64,000 nucleotides of DNA, taken from NCBI GenBank assembly GCA_039881145.1, contig JAYKKI010000009.1, forward strand, positions 8,867,501-8,931,500, given 5' to 3'. How positions within the stretch are numbered: the first letter of the stretch is position 1; every line of letters starts with the position of its first letter. The position numbers and the translations under genes are program-made. Source of the DNA: Druceiella hillmani. Lineage: Eukaryota > Arthropoda > Insecta > Lepidoptera > Hepialidae. The notes under the pieces are model-generated. The model had not been told where the DNA came from, did no database searches, and saw only the letters and a list, made by a program, of their open reading frames with translations. Positions 51,038 to 64,000 of the stretch are shown one piece after another.

Positions 51038-52140
51038 TGTATTTTCAATGTAATTTTTCATGAAAATAAAATGATTTGAAAATATAATTTAAACACCTTT
51101 TTCAAACCTCGAGTAAACTCTTGGATTATATGTGAAAAATTAAATAAAAACAAGCAAACAACGAAATTAGGAAAAGTTTCTGATTTTAGAATTATTGAGA
51201 AATTAAAGTGACAGCTAAGAGTATCTATTGGTTTAGATGAATTAACTCGTCGCACATCTACTCTCACTATAATTTCTTTGTATAGAATTAATATTAGAAA
51301 ATAATTACTATTGAAATAGATAAATTAAATACATGCGTTCCTGCGTTATGCGATACTGCCCCATGAACCCTAATAGGAAATCTCCCTAGAGGCACCTAGA
51401 TAATTTATAATATGGTTTTGTACTTAAAATAAGATTATTTATTCCAAGCATTTAATTCTGAAATTTTCAATCCAAAAGTCCCGGCGAATCAAATTGGTTA
51501 ACCAGACGTCTTCTTTATTTCTCTCACTGACCTTTGGTTTATTTCGTTTACGAGATAAGTACCTCGGACCAGCGTAATGACTTTGAGACAGCCTTTCAGT
51601 TATTTCATGTTCAAATAATTATTAAATTTCAAATAAAGTAAAATGTTCATAATATTCACTGAATATGCTAATGAACCTTTCCATAATTTAACAAATTTAA
51701 AGAAACTATTTACAAACGCACAACTAATGAAACCTCGTCAGTAGGAGTTACGGCTTTTATTGTACTCAAAATATAAATATAAATAATTTTTTGTGACAGA
51801 AAGATTTATTTTCAATTAAATGTATTCATATTCAATTATATGCGAATTAGATATATTATCTGTGATAGCCTCTGTTTTTATTGTGGCAGTACATGGAATT
51901 TAAAATGAAATATTTAGGGGAAGAAAAGAAATGATGTGTTCCACGAAAAGAAATGACGTATTCCACGAAAATGCAAAAGTAGTAAAAGCAAACATATAAA
52001 AATGGAGTAAAAACGAAGGAAAAATCCTAAAAAATTAGTAACTTTTATAATAATGGAGTCAGCTATTTGATCTAAATATGACATTGATATTTTATTTACT
52101 TCTATATAATCAAAAACATTATGATCCTGTCACCAACTAG

Positions 52141-52200
52141 TAAAGAAACCTTTGTCATGGGAAGGCCTTGAATGAAATCTATGAGCAATCTGTTTTTCAG
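52141..52200 (+). pseudogene. Eroded remnant of the RTE-like tail, unit B
   Basis: This aligns with 21580-21705 of unit A but keeps only scraps (gtcatggg, gaaatctatg, caatctgtttttcag). The GRRWMQVA-coding core is gone. On its own it would not be recognisable; the call depends on alignment to unit A. Confidence 0.6.
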
Positions 52201-53305
52201 TTGATGATAATGGTAAGTATGTAAATTTTTAAATACGCCTTTTAAGCACAAATTGGGTGGCGCTGATGAAATCTAAAACCAAAAGAAAGGTCAAATTGAA
52301 TCAACTTTTTTACTAAGACTATTGCTATTTGATTACTATAAATGCCTCCATTTGCTTGGGTTTCTAATCTATAAAACTCCCTATAAACAACAATACTCGC
52401 TATGTACAAAACTCTCTTCCTATCAAATAGATAAACAAAACGGACTAAATTGATGGCAACTGTGAAAAAAATAGTGGAATCGATGTTAAACATTCGATTT
52501 TGTCGGTTTTTACTCAACGAATATGACCAATGACACGTTATTTTAAGGTGCTCAACATTATACCATTGTCAGTGCCAATGACTGGGTTCAAATGTCATTT
52601 CACATACTTTTGGGTTTATTATGATATGTTAATAATCACGAACATCACACGAAATTTGACAACATCGAAAATTTACCATAATTCGTGGTCATCGTATTAG
52701 ATTATATTGAAAATAAGCGTATTCAGTTTGGAAAAAACAAGTTCAAAAAGGTAAAAAATCACAATATTTTTTGAAAATAATTCAACCTTTTAAACGCCCT
52801 GTTATTTATTAAAAGTCAGATGACGTCACATGCAAGCGAACAGAATGATTTTAGTTCGCAAAACTCGGTTTTGATTCGGGTATTATCTAAATCTTGGATA
52901 TTTGAATAATATATTTCTTAAAGTTTCCCCATATTTGTTCATGTATTTTGTTTGTAATAGTTAAGTTAAAATTTATATAAATGTGTTTCCTGTGTGAAAT
53001 AATCAATTTCAGAAGAAAACAAGTTTTTCCAAGTTATAGGTGTATGCAAATTTTGTGTTATTTACCATTATCTGAACAATATTTTAGCTGTCATCAAAAG
53101 ATACTTTAGACATCATCTGACATACTAATGAACACCAAACTCTTTCTTTGATATTGTTCTCGATTCTAATTGGCTTATGATAAAATCGGCAAGTTAAGAC
53201 AACTTCAAATGCTAATGATTTTCCTTCGAAATAAAGTCTAATGTTAAAGATTCGAACGGAATATCGGCGCGCCACTGTGCTGCTCCACCAGATGGTCCCC
53301 TGAAG

Positions 53306-53497
53306 ATGACGATGCAAAATCTCAACTCAAAGCTGGTCTTCGTTGATCCACAGGATAATTCACGGAGTCATTTAAATTGGAGAAAAGCTTTTAAATGTGT
53401 CTTCAGAGTAAAAAAATCAGGACGAGTTTCATTATTTATTTTTATAATACACAATTCATTAATCTTCTTATACTCATATTTTAAAGTTAGGATATAG
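53306..53497 (+). other. Short open frame with silent differences between units (unit B)
   Basis: Counterpart of 22807-23010, shorter by six codons, because unit A carries an 18-bp tandem duplication near the end. The first 40 residues are unchanged. Confidence 0.2.
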
Positions 53498-53560
53498 AAC
53501 TTTCTCGAATTAGTGTTCCATAGCACAGTCCGATTTAAAATTAAAGTTTTACCAAGGTCT

Positions 53561-53855
53561 TGCGGCTAAGATGTGTTGATTGTTCGTGCACTCTAAGAGT
53601 TTAAAGAAACTGATATTTTGCGGCTATACAGTAATTATCCTAACATTTTAGTGTTTAAATTAACAGGTCACAGAACTTACTGCTAGGATATATAATTAAA
53701 AATCCTAGCACTTCATTAATTTAAAGTAACTGATCACAGGACTTAACTGCTTAGATATACATTTAAAGATCCTCGCACTTTAATAGTTTAAAAGTAATTT
53801 TGCGGCTAGGATATATAGTTAATACCCGTGCCCGTTGAGAACTCGAAGGCAACAG
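53561..53855. repeat. Degenerate tandem repeat of about 60 bp, five copies (unit B)
   Basis: Counterpart of 23073-23375, colinear with only scattered substitutions. Confidence 0.65.
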
Positions 53856-54441
53856 AAAAATGATTAGCGGTGTATACTTCTAGAAGGTTTCTAAAAGACC
53901 GAATTGAAAATTTTGCTAAAAGAACGCTTAAAAACAAAGGACAATTGTATTATTTAAAAAAGGAATGCAATAGAAATTCCTTCGAGAATGTTCTACACCT
54001 TACAAAAATTATTCCATATTTCAATAAAATTCAATACAATCTTGTCGGCACTTAAACATTAGAAAGCCATACGGAAGAAAAAAAAACATTGGAACTGTTA
54101 ATCATTTGACAAAACGTCAAGTCGCAAATGTCATTCCTCACACAGGTGGCGTTGAAATTAAGTTTAACAAATTTAATTGATGACTAATATAATTTATTCT
54201 CATGCAATAATTATTAAAAAATATAAAGATAAAATATTATCATTTTGAACCATTACAATTTTCAACCAGCGTCGTTATGCTCATAATTGTATATGACATT
54301 ATGGGCAATTTCACTCTCTTGTTTACCAAGAAGTATTTGACAAAAATATTAAAAGGTGTGTGAAGGATGATCATTGTAAACCTTTTGATATTTTAGTTAA
54401 CTCCAGAAAAGCAGTGAATATACACCACTTTTTTTGGTAAT

Positions 54442-55165
54442 TTTGTGAATTATATTGCTATGGAGTTAGAGAGTAAATGGTAGGTAGGTTAGGCCTATAG
54501 TGATTATAGGAAGGCATTTAAGGGAATTTATCATGATATTCCCCTAGTAAAATTATAAGAGGTTAGTATGTCTCTCACTATAATAAAGTTGTTCGTCACT
54601 TTCGGGCTTGGAAGCAATACGTTCAGTTTGAAAATTTAAAATCAAGGCTATGTGTTACTCAATATCGAGTTAGCCAAGATAGTTATTTAGGCCCTCGTTT
54701 TTTCGTTGTTTATCGTTATTATTAATGTCGTTTGTTTATCGTTATGATTAATGATTTGTCCTCAGTCGTTAGCACCACAGATTTATAATAATAAATCAGT
54801 CATCAGCAATACGTGCTGCATTTTATTTGCCGATGATTTAAAACTTTTCTCGGAGGCAAAAAAGCAATCGGATTGTGAGCTGTTTTAAAGTAATATCTAC
54901 TCTGTATTGCAATGATAATGTAAACAAATAAAAAATGATCATTTATTTCCACCAAAGTGTTGTTGAAAATAAATGATCTCGAATGAATGAAATGAAATGA
55001 TGGTGATGCAAAATTGTGCGCTAAATGGAAGGGCACTCAAAAGCTGTATAAAATACTAACATTTCGCGATCATATCTTTAAAACCCTTTAAAAAGCCTAG
55101 GGGATGCTAAGATTTTTCGTGCGATATTCCCACGATTTCCATTTTCTATAATTTACCACAAAATA
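54442..55165 (+). pseudogene. Degenerate non-LTR retrotransposon reverse transcriptase, unit B (catalytic ADD motif present)
   Basis: This is the tandem-unit counterpart of 24105-24745. It shows YSDYRKAF with the first catalytic Asp and the block with LGPR. CCILFADDLKLFS follows at about 54814-54852, which is the classic F/YADD active-site motif of non-LTR reverse transcriptases. A following DCEL...SVLQ..NDN block matches the usual DCxxLQxDxxxVxxWCxxN region with frameshifts. Stops and frameshifts are present throughout, so it is a relic. Its 5' side has lost about 140 bp compared with A. An extra run of about 35 bp (near 54700-54735) separates the LGP block from the NDL block. Confidence 0.85.
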
Positions 55166-56694
55166 ATAAGACAAATAACTAAATATAACTGACTCAATAC
55201 GATTTTATCGGAAACTCAAACAGTATTTACTTTTCTCGAGAAATATAACAAAAAAATCAATTCGTAGGTAGTTATGAGCACAAAAAAAGAAACATTTAAA
55301 TATAGTATCAGCACTAATATCAATCGGAGTTCAAATGTTTCCTCATTTTTATATAATTCATGTAACATCTACCAGAACCGTTAATTTGACGCGCATATAT
55401 AAAATTGACAAGCCTTGAAATTTACGGCCTGTACACGTCACATTACGCCACGAATAGTTACATTTAGTAATATACGAATGGACATACGGAGTATTTCGAC
55501 GACAATCGAGTTCTGGTCTTACTCCTCCGGTAGGAAATAATACAAATTAGAACACCGTTTGATTTAAAAATATTTACTCAAACACTTTTCAACGAATAAC
55601 ATCTTTACAAACAGAATAAAGATTAAATAGATTTATAATTAAAAGACGACGATGACAGACAGCTTTTAGTCTTCAAGTTAAATATGGGTTAATTTCGTAC
55701 ATCGAGTATTATATTTTGTGTGTGTCTTTATCTAATTAGATAAATAGTATTGATCGAATGACGTTTGACGACACAATCAATTTTTATTTTGTCGTATAAT
55801 CTGATCACATTCTGCCACATAACAATATTTAATTCCATGCTAAGTAAAGTAGGGTAATAATATACGTAGCCATAATATGTGCACTACTGTTCAATCAGCA
55901 AATAATTTCTTTTTTTTAATTTTTTCCTTGCCTTTTAAGACTTGTTTATTTTTATAGCAACATTTACGTTAAAGGTTACGTCAAAGCTTTTAATTTTTAT
56001 TCACTTCAACTTTTAAATTATGTTGCAAAAATTTAAATGGTGTTTGTTGAATAAGGTGTAAAATAACGTCTTTATCAGTATGCCTTTTAAACAAATTTTA
56101 ATTAAACATTTGCAAATTAAAATAAAAATTACAAACAAATTAAATATGACATTAATTTGAATTGTCGACTCTCTCTCTATGTTATATAAGACACTGTATA
56201 CATTTCCTTTAAATTAAAATTTGTTTTGCGTTTATTTTTTTTATTTAGTGAGATTCACCTCATTACTTTGACCACTGCCTGCGTCGATAGATGCAATTCT
56301 TTTCTGAATTAAGCTTTCCACTATCAAATGTTGGGATATATGTTGAGAAGTTTGGTTCAAAATTTCATTTCCATTAAAAGAGAAATTTAGTTGTTAATAC
56401 ATAAACAATAAATTCAGGAATTATTTCCTATACTATTTTTTTTTTCAGAAAAATATGCGCTAGTAAAAATGTTTGGAATTGAAAACGTATGTGATGGAGA
56501 ACTGTTGTCCATCCTAACAACTGAAATAAAAAAAATCTTGATAATATTTTAACTACATTTCCATACCAAATATTTAGATCAGTCACGTGGTTGAAAATTC
56601 CTGTCAGAAAAAAAATTCAAATGTATTAAAAAAGTTTACATTTAGTGGAAAACTTTACAAGGAAATCATATTTTATATACGTCGAGATTTTTGG

Positions 56695-56711
56695 TATATA
56701 TATATATATAT

Positions 56712-56763
<52 letters not shown>

Positions 56764-56804
56764 TTATATATATATATATATATATACACATATATATATA
56801 TATA
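56695..56804. repeat. (AT)n-rich tract, unit B distal part
   Basis: Counterpart of 26254-26349, with a different interruption pattern. Confidence 0.96.
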
Positions 56805-56994
56805 AATTCAATGGTTCCCTTTGATTTTATGGTTGAATAAGCATTTTAAAACAACTTAAAACACTCTTTGTACCAAACTAAAATAACTAAAACTAATTTC
56901 CAGTAATTAAATATTTTCATTAATTTTCTGGTTTTTAAAATTCAACTCAAGCCCTTTGCTGTAAATCTACCATCAATTAATTTCCCAATGTAAC

Positions 56995-57345
56995 TAAATT
57001 AAATATGTGCCTCTCGTGATTACACGAAATTCCACACAAAGCCTCCCTGGTTTTGCAGCACCGACCCTGTTCTCCATAACCGCTTATTCTACTAAATAAA
57101 TAACAAAATAAATTAATTAATTAATACATCGTCCTCGCTAAGCGCTATTTAGTCGAGTGTGACCGCCGCGTTTAATACCACCGGCCATAAATTGCCACTC
57201 TGTCAGAGAACGCTCCTATTACGGGCCCAGCGGTCCTGGGACACCGGAGGATACATACAAATGTCCTCCTTTACCCACATATTTACCTTAACATCACATC
57301 CTGATATGCAAGTAATACCTAACCAGGCATACGGGTGCACAGGGT
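56995..57345. other. GC-richer conserved island, unit B
   Basis: Counterpart of 26540-26890, almost unchanged. Confidence 0.4.
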
Positions 57346-58050
57346 GATTACAAATTTTATTTGTTTTCTTATAAATACATGAATTTTTATGAAAGTTGTA
57401 ATAGAAATGTGTCAGCTTAATAACGAACCTTCAATGTTTTTTAGAAAATAGTATTTTTACTGATATTATATTAAGAACTAATCAAATTATACGCCATCGA
57501 AAAGAGAAAATTTAATTTTAAAACAATAAATTACACATTAAGAGATTTATTTATTTGTCCATTCGTTTCTTTGTCCGGTAAATATTTTAACTTTGCGTGA
57601 GCTGGAGACTTGAAACTTTAAACATAGCTCAGAACTGGATGACAATGCAATTGCGTTGAACTGTTACTTTTTTAAATAATAGGGTTCATACTAGACAGTT
57701 TGACATTATAAAAACTTTCTGATAAAAACTTTTGTTTTTTTTTCTTTTATACAAAATGAAAGTCACCATGAATTCTAAACTAAACTTTGCCATAATTTAA
57801 AACTACGATGAACGTTTTTTTATTAAATTTATTTCTTTTTTCCTTTAAAATATTTAACATTTATAAAAATTAAAGATGGAATTATGGAAGAATTATTTAA
57901 AAAAAACTATCAATTACAAGTAGAAGCTGCACTACATGGATTTCGTATATATTTTTCCTAAAAGTGTACATAAATAATATGATAAACATTTAAGTGTATA
58001 TTGTATGTCTAACTAAATTATTTGCCATTATTTATTTTCAGCAACGCGAC

Positions 58051-58185
<135 letters not shown>

Positions 58186-58439
58186 ATTTTTCAGATGCGT
58201 GAAAACAAACTAATTATAAAAAATGTATAAATCCGCAGAATTAGATATTGATGATTTTTTAATTTTCTCTTTGCTTGCGGTGTAAGACCGCTTACTATGC
58301 TGACTATCAAGATTGTATGTCGACCGGAATTACCCTGTAGCTTTTTATGATAAGTGACTAAGACTGCCCTATGAACAAAAATATGTTTTAAAAGGCCATT
58401 TTTTGTTGCGTGAACGACTAAACTTTAACAGAAATGTAA

Positions 58440-58705
58440 TATTATAAACCTCCATATACGATATTAATTAAAACTTGATATCTTAAGTCGTTTATTAGAA
58501 ACGGGGCTTCGACCGACAAGCGGACAGATGACCGTCGGAAGGACAACCCAGTGATCCTAAAAGGAATATATTTTTCTATAGAAAATAAAATTCTATAAAA
58601 GTATACCATGGAATACTTTCTATAAAAAACAAAATAAAAAAATAAAATACAACCAAATGAACTTAAAGGTTCCCGGCAGATCCATAAAAACACAATTATT
58701 TTATC
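58440..58705 (-). repeat. Dispersed-repeat-like fragment, unit B
   Basis: Counterpart of 27980-28245, with a few substitutions and an extra atttt-like insertion at the end. Confidence 0.35.
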
Positions 58706-58905
58706 TTAAATTAACAAATAAAAATAAATACCAGTGACATTACACGCTGCAAACACCCTGCCAACTCAATATGCCCACATCCGCACACACGTAACGTAAA
58801 CTGTACTGCTAGTTGCCTACATCTGCAGAACAGAGAACACAACATTGTACAGCCTCACGACGGAGTAGAATAATTAAGTTTAATTTGTTCATTACACATG
58901 TAAAT

Positions 58906-58998
58906 ATGCCGATAAGGACGCGGACAAAGGAGGCTTCGCTTAGGCGCGAAGGTTTAAACTTCACACAGATAAAAGACCGCGCATTACGCTTTAAGGTT
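58906..58998 (+). other. CpG-rich 5'-exon candidate, unit B
   Basis: Counterpart of 28445-28537: same peptide, same donor gtaagt, one silent difference (acg to aca). Confidence 0.3.
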
Positions 58999-59538
58999 GT
59001 AAGTACATGTGCATACGTATTGCGGACAATGAATGTTTACAGAGGGAGACAAATAGAGGAAAACACTTTGGTGGCATTTTATTCTATTTTTTGCTACAAG
59101 TGTACGAGTTTTTCATTTCTTTTTTCTTCTTCTATATTGGCGGAGTTGAAAATATCTGTTCAAATAGACAATTATGTTGGATAATTTATTTTTAGTAACC
59201 AAAATAATCGTCTTCATCGTGGTGTATTAGGTTGACCACGAGGCATACGCCCCTTGATTCCCGGTCGTTCGTCGAACGGTGCTGAACTGGTGTTATGGTT
59301 GGCTGTAAGAAATTGCTCTCGTAGGAATAAGTCCCCCATTTGTATCAATTAGATACATTAAAGTAGATAAATAAGTAATAAAACGAGTTATAGTAAAAAA
59401 ATTGAAAGAAATTTATTTTATGAAAATAATTTGAAAAAGGGTATTTCAAAATATCATATGTTACTAAAATACAAACACTGTATGTAAATTGCCAATCACA
59501 TTTTCTTCTTTGTAAGTGACATTATTTTGTACATTTAA

Positions 59539-59656
59539 GTATTACTTTGCTTCCCTATTTACGAGTATCAGTTAATTTACCGGAAGCGGATTTAATAGAC
59601 GAGATTTCAGAAATCTTTCGAGTATATGGAACTTCAAAATGTTATTTGTATACACA
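59539..59656 (+). other. Weak internal-exon candidate with altered acceptor, unit C
   Basis: Same open frame as unit B, but the acceptor tttagg reads tttaag here, which moves the AG by one base and would shift the frame if used. A deletion of about 22 bp removes part of the T-rich upstream sequence (59478). This argues against a selected exon, at least in C. Confidence 0.15.
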
Positions 59657-60928
59657 GTATGTTTTACAAGCCAACATATTTTTGATCACAGATGTCATTA
59701 AACACCAAATAATCATAGATTTTACTCATTGCACAGGATGTAATATTAGTAGTTATATTATCATGGGTGTAGGATTAATGTTTAATTAATAATGAAAAAA
59801 ATTTAGAAGCAAAAACTTAATCAGACCTTCATTTTTATTTTCTTTATCAAACACAATAAGAAACAAATTTCGAGTATATTTCAGTGGAAAATAATTTTGA
59901 GAATTTTTCAAAAGTTTTCAAATGCCGATAATTTGAAACATAGTAACCGATTTTGAATGGAGATAATTTTTGGAAAATGAATGTCATTGGAATATTAAAA
60001 CTAACAAAATTTTGTTACTATTTTGATTGACAGTATGAGCATTTTTCTCTATATTATGTTAGTAGGATCCAGGATTTGCAGGATTTTCTTGTAATTTATA
60101 ATGGTTTCCCATGTCCAGAAATGTAATAGAATTGTCCCGGAAATATAAAAAGTTCCGGTTATTCTTAAAAATTTTCCTTATTGTAATTGTTCGTGAACCT
60201 ATATATTTGTATCATAGTCCCATTGCATTTTTATTTGCTTTATGAATGAAAACCGGAATGAAATGGTTACAAATTTAATAAAGGCATAACTTAAATTCGA
60301 ATAAATTGCGAAGGGTCTTGCTCCAGAATTTAAGAGTCACTGTTAATTAATTATTAACAGATGGCAATTAATTGATTAAAATAGTTAAATCAAAACATGA
60401 ATATAATATATTGAATAGATGTTATTAACATAACGATAGTTTTTATGTTAAATTATTATTATTTTCTGAGTCAATCAGTTTTCATAAAATATTTACTTCA
60501 TATTTGGTAGTAAAAAACATATTTTATTTATTTTTATTTATCAAAATATTTCGTTAAGCCCAAACAAATTTTTGGTTGGGTCAAAGTTATTGTTTTTCTT
60601 AAACTGCTAGTAGTAATAAATGTTACAGTATATTGTGAATAAATAGGAGTAAGTAATATTATTTCAATGAGGTTTTATTTTTAACTTTACCTTATTCTAC
60701 TACAGGGTGCACCATGTAGTAGAAATATTCCAGAAAAAGCGATTTTGCACATGGCAACCCTAGTTTCACCAAAAAAAAAAGAATTTTCAAAAACGTTGTA
60801 GTCCTGCCACATTATTATTTTAATTATTTTCTTACAAAAAATATTTATATTTTTATAATAATGGTTATATTATATAAAGTATTATAAAATGTTATATAAA
60901 GTGATATTTGTAAAAGATGGAACCGTTT

Positions 60929-60963
60929 CGTTCGGTAATAAATTTACAATTTATTACCGAACG
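60929..60963. repeat. Perfect hairpin, 16-bp stem (unit C)
   Basis: Counterpart of 1610-1644 with identical stem and loop. The 5' flank again differs (gatggaaccgttt), so the variation is confined to the outside of the hairpin. Confidence 0.9.
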
Positions 60964-63900
60964 ACGAAATAAGAAATAAAATAAATTAATAAAAAAATAT
61001 TTTCCTTGTGTGTGTTGCGAAAGAAAAATTATACTTCATACATATAATTTATACACATTGCCAACTTTCCTAAATTTACGATAACTACGGTCATTGAACT
61101 TTATTGTTATTTTGTAACATTGTTTCATTTCGTTTTATTTTTTTAAATAAAAGAAAAACAAAATGTAATGTTATCAAAATCTACACCGCTGTACATTTAG
61201 ACCTCAGTTTACAATCTTTTTTAGAATCAGCGTAATAAATATTTGTTTACAATCTCTGAAAAGAGAAATTCTCATTTGTCCGTATTATCATTCGATATAT
61301 ATATGAATGTGTAAGATATCATATATTTCTGCGCAGATATTTAAAACAATCACACACATTTTTATATTCGAAGACAGACAGAAGAAGAATTTCATAAAAG
61401 TGTGTTTTGAATAAATTATACATGTAATCATAATAAAGTATACGTAAAATATTTATTATTGTTACTATTGCGTGTCACTTTATCTCGTGTAGTTTAGTAA
61501 ATAAACGTATAATTTCCTCATTAAATATAAAAAAAATATTATCATTTCAGAAGACATTACTTCCATTATTCGTTACTTAACTCAGAAAAGTAATGAATAC
61601 CGCCCCCTGTCATTTGTGCTCCGAATTTCGACATTCACAGCAATGAATTCGATACATATCATCATGGAAGTACTTGTATAAATTGACCGATGGATGGTGT
61701 TAGGATAGCATCATATGTCCACATATGACCACATTACGTTTTAACCTATTTGAGTGCAATAGGATTTTGATTTTAAATATGAAACTAACTTTCGAAATAA
61801 ATATAGCTCTTATTGTTATAGGACAGTTGCATGAGTTTATTTATTCAGGGAGATTATTTTGATGTATCGTAAACACAAACAATATTGTGGACACGAAGTG
61901 TACGAATAAAGTAAAATATATAAACAAAAGTGAAAATAGCTTTAGATAATGATTTGGCAATATTCATAATCATCTAAGAAATTCAGACTCGGATAATAAC
62001 ATATAAATGACGATATTAAAATAAACACAGAATAAAAGTATATTTTTAAGGCACAGAATGAAAATGCAAATATACAACGTGAACACAATGTCGAAGAAAG
62101 TATGATTATAATTTTAAAAAGAAATAATACGAGAAATATATCTGTGGAAGAAGTTAACAGAAACAAAAACAGAAAAAATCGAGGAATGTCTGAAAATAGA
62201 AATTATAGCAAGCATACTTTTGAAGAGAAAACGTTTTCCTGGGGATGCATTGATATTTAATGGTAGAAATGTTAATAAATTTAAGATTTTTTCTGTTAAA
62301 CGAAAGAACTGAATTGAGAGAAAACAATTAAAATAACATATTTCTGGAGGAAGTAAGACAAGAAGTAAAAGATCTACTAGCTTTTGCTCATTGTCCTTTT
62401 CTTGTCTGGAACAAATAAATAATAGGCCGTGCACCCAAAAATTTGAGTATTTATGTATATATATATATATTAAACAACTGTTTCGTTTTCTCATTGAAAT
62501 CAGTTCAATATTTCTAAATTTGTAAGTTATAAAATATAGAATAATTGTTTTTACAATTTCTAGCCTGTTTTACCGTTGCTATAAGCTACCAATTGTCAAA
62601 ATCATTTCATATTTGAGAAAAATACTGATGAAATATTTATTCCACAGAACCACTTCGATTTAGTTTTAGATGCATTTTTCACTTGTAGTTCAATTTGTAG
62701 TAATATTTTACATTACAACATAATTTCGTGTAATTTCGTTTCTGTATAATCACAGGTAGAGTTATTCTTCCGAGACTGAAGTTTTCACGCAGGAAATATA
62801 TTGTTGTTTACGTTTCTGCGACAATATTCCAAAATATTATATGGTTGACAAGATCTGAGAGTATCGAAAAATTAACATAAATTTTTAAAACTATATTGGG
62901 TTGCATTTTGCATACATACGTATATGCTCGCTTTGCGGTACATTACCGCCTATAGGGTTTAATAAGGGTAATTGGTATATATTTATGACAAGATAAAACA
63001 ATTAGTAATTATAATCATGCTGCCGTCAATACCAAACAAATGTTTTAAAAAAATATTCTTACACATTACAAACAAGTTACACTCCTTCTAATTTCGATCA
63101 GGTAATTAGGCTGTATAAAACCAGATAAAATGAGGAATGGTAATATAATTCGGCTTTAAATGTAGGTTAAAAAATCGTTATGTTTACAAGTATAGGAAGT
63201 AATTAAATGTATAGTTTTTATAACGAAACAGGGTGCAAAATACATACTCTATAAGACTGAATTAAATCTGTAACAAACTCTCTTTAATAAGAACTTTTGA
63301 CATAGCGTATTGAGTTTCCATTTTTGTGGATTGGTTTTCGTAAATCCAGTTCTAGATGGGTAATGCAAATTAAAAACTCCCAATCAAAATAAAAAAAAAT
63401 TTAATTTATATTAACAAGAAAATGTTTCATTAAATCGTGATGTTTTAGTCGAATATTAATAGGCCTGATTTTAGGTGGTGGACGTTTTTAATCGGTTGTA
63501 ATCGAACACATACTTTAAAAAAATAATATTGCTACTTTATGAAAATTTAAATTATTGTGAACGAATAAAAGTCTTTTTCTCAACTTACAGTGTTATAATG
63601 TTTAAGTAATTTGGTATATGTGGGACTGTATTTTAATAATAACTTTTTGCACAAACAGCTAATAATTTTACGATTCCTTCAGATGCTTTCATCTGTTATA
63701 TTATTAATATTATTACAGCAGTTGTAAAACAAATATATGTTATAACATTGATGTACTAATTTTAATACACCTTTAATTGAAAATAAATCTTCCAGTCAGA
63801 AAATATGATTTAAATTAATATTTTGAGTACAATATAATCCGTAATTGTTAGTTTTGTGTTTCAAAATAATTTCTTAAATTATGGAAAATTTCATTAGCAC

Positions 63901-64000
63901 AATCAGTGAATATTATGAAAATTTGATTTTATTTGAGATCTAATAATTATTTGAACATGAAACAACTCAATGGCTGTCTCAAAATCATTACGCAGGCCAA

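Larger units (their letters stand above)
44590..51845 (-). repeat. Right arm of unit B inverted repeat (complete)
   Basis: This is the full-length inverted partner of 33900-40060. Unlike unit A, it keeps the inner 2 kb. For example, 44700-44820 is the reverse complement of 39840-39960, and 46190-46661 is the reverse complement of about 37990-38500. One (AT)n tract interrupts it at 46661-46746. Relative to A 17536-17983, a deletion at about 48580 removed the left flank and most of the foldback element, leaving only the element's outer end (aattaacgccaaatatattc). Confidence 0.85.
59367..64000. repeat. Giant tandem unit, copy C (first 4.6 kb only)
   Basis: This is the start of a third unit, matching A 1 to about 4960 and B 28906 to about 34180. 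It is a mosaic of the two. It carries B-type variants up to about 61.73 kb (for example gaataccgcc at the site where A has gaataaagcc). It carries A-type variants from about 61.85 to 63.24 kb and returns to B-type variants after about 63.25 kb. Private deletions lie near 59479 (about 22 bp), 62122 (about 75 bp) and 63250 (about 150 bp). The (AT)n tract that is about 66 bp long in A is only about 16 bp here. Confidence 0.93.

Overview
This window looks like AT-rich, non-coding nuclear DNA from a eukaryote, probably an insect or other arthropod. There are no operons, no dense coding and no ribosome binding sites. The only recognisable protein signals are decayed non-LTR retrotransposon remnants (a Jockey/CR1-like reverse transcriptase and the C-terminal tail of an RTE-like element), alongside long (AT)n tracts and foldback elements. 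The arthropod assignment is inference. I find no intact protein-coding gene, tRNA, rRNA or CRISPR array that I would defend.

The main content is a giant tandem repeat. Position 1 recurs at 28906 and again at 59367, so the window holds one full unit (A, 1-28905), a second full unit (B, 28906-59366) and the first 4.6 kb of a third (C). The units align almost end to end. By eye they are nearly identical over the last third (about 19.5-28.9 kb of A against 50.1-59.4 kb of B) and clearly more diverged and rearranged in the middle. C is a mosaic: B-like, then A-like, then B-like again.

Each unit has a second level of structure. A left arm (4690-10990 in A, 33900-40060 in B) is repeated in inverted orientation as a right arm (15782-21280 in A, 44590-51845 in B), separated by a loop of about 4.5 kb. 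The arms are much more diverged from each other than the units are, so the inverted duplication predates the tandem amplification. A third, older fragment of the same arm sits in the loop (14440-15020), and a direct duplication links 870-1250 with 11690-12040. The unit is therefore itself built from older duplicated blocks.

Unit A differs from B by an inversion of about 440 bp lying between two (AT)n tracts, together with the loss of about 2.5 kb. Several perfect hairpins in A have lost an arm in B. A foldback/MITE-like family with long terminal inverted repeats has inserted independently in different arms of different units.

Layout of a unit, using A coordinates: 1-4690 unique flank with a conserved hairpin and a weak exon candidate; 4690-10990 left arm; 10990-15060 loop; 15062-15781 AT tract, inverted segment, AT tract; 15782-21280 right arm with two foldback-family insertions; 21280-28905 distal part with retroelement remnants, a degenerate 60-bp repeat, two AT tracts and two short GC/CpG-rich islands, one of which could be a 5' exon. 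All percentages and boundaries are visual estimates.
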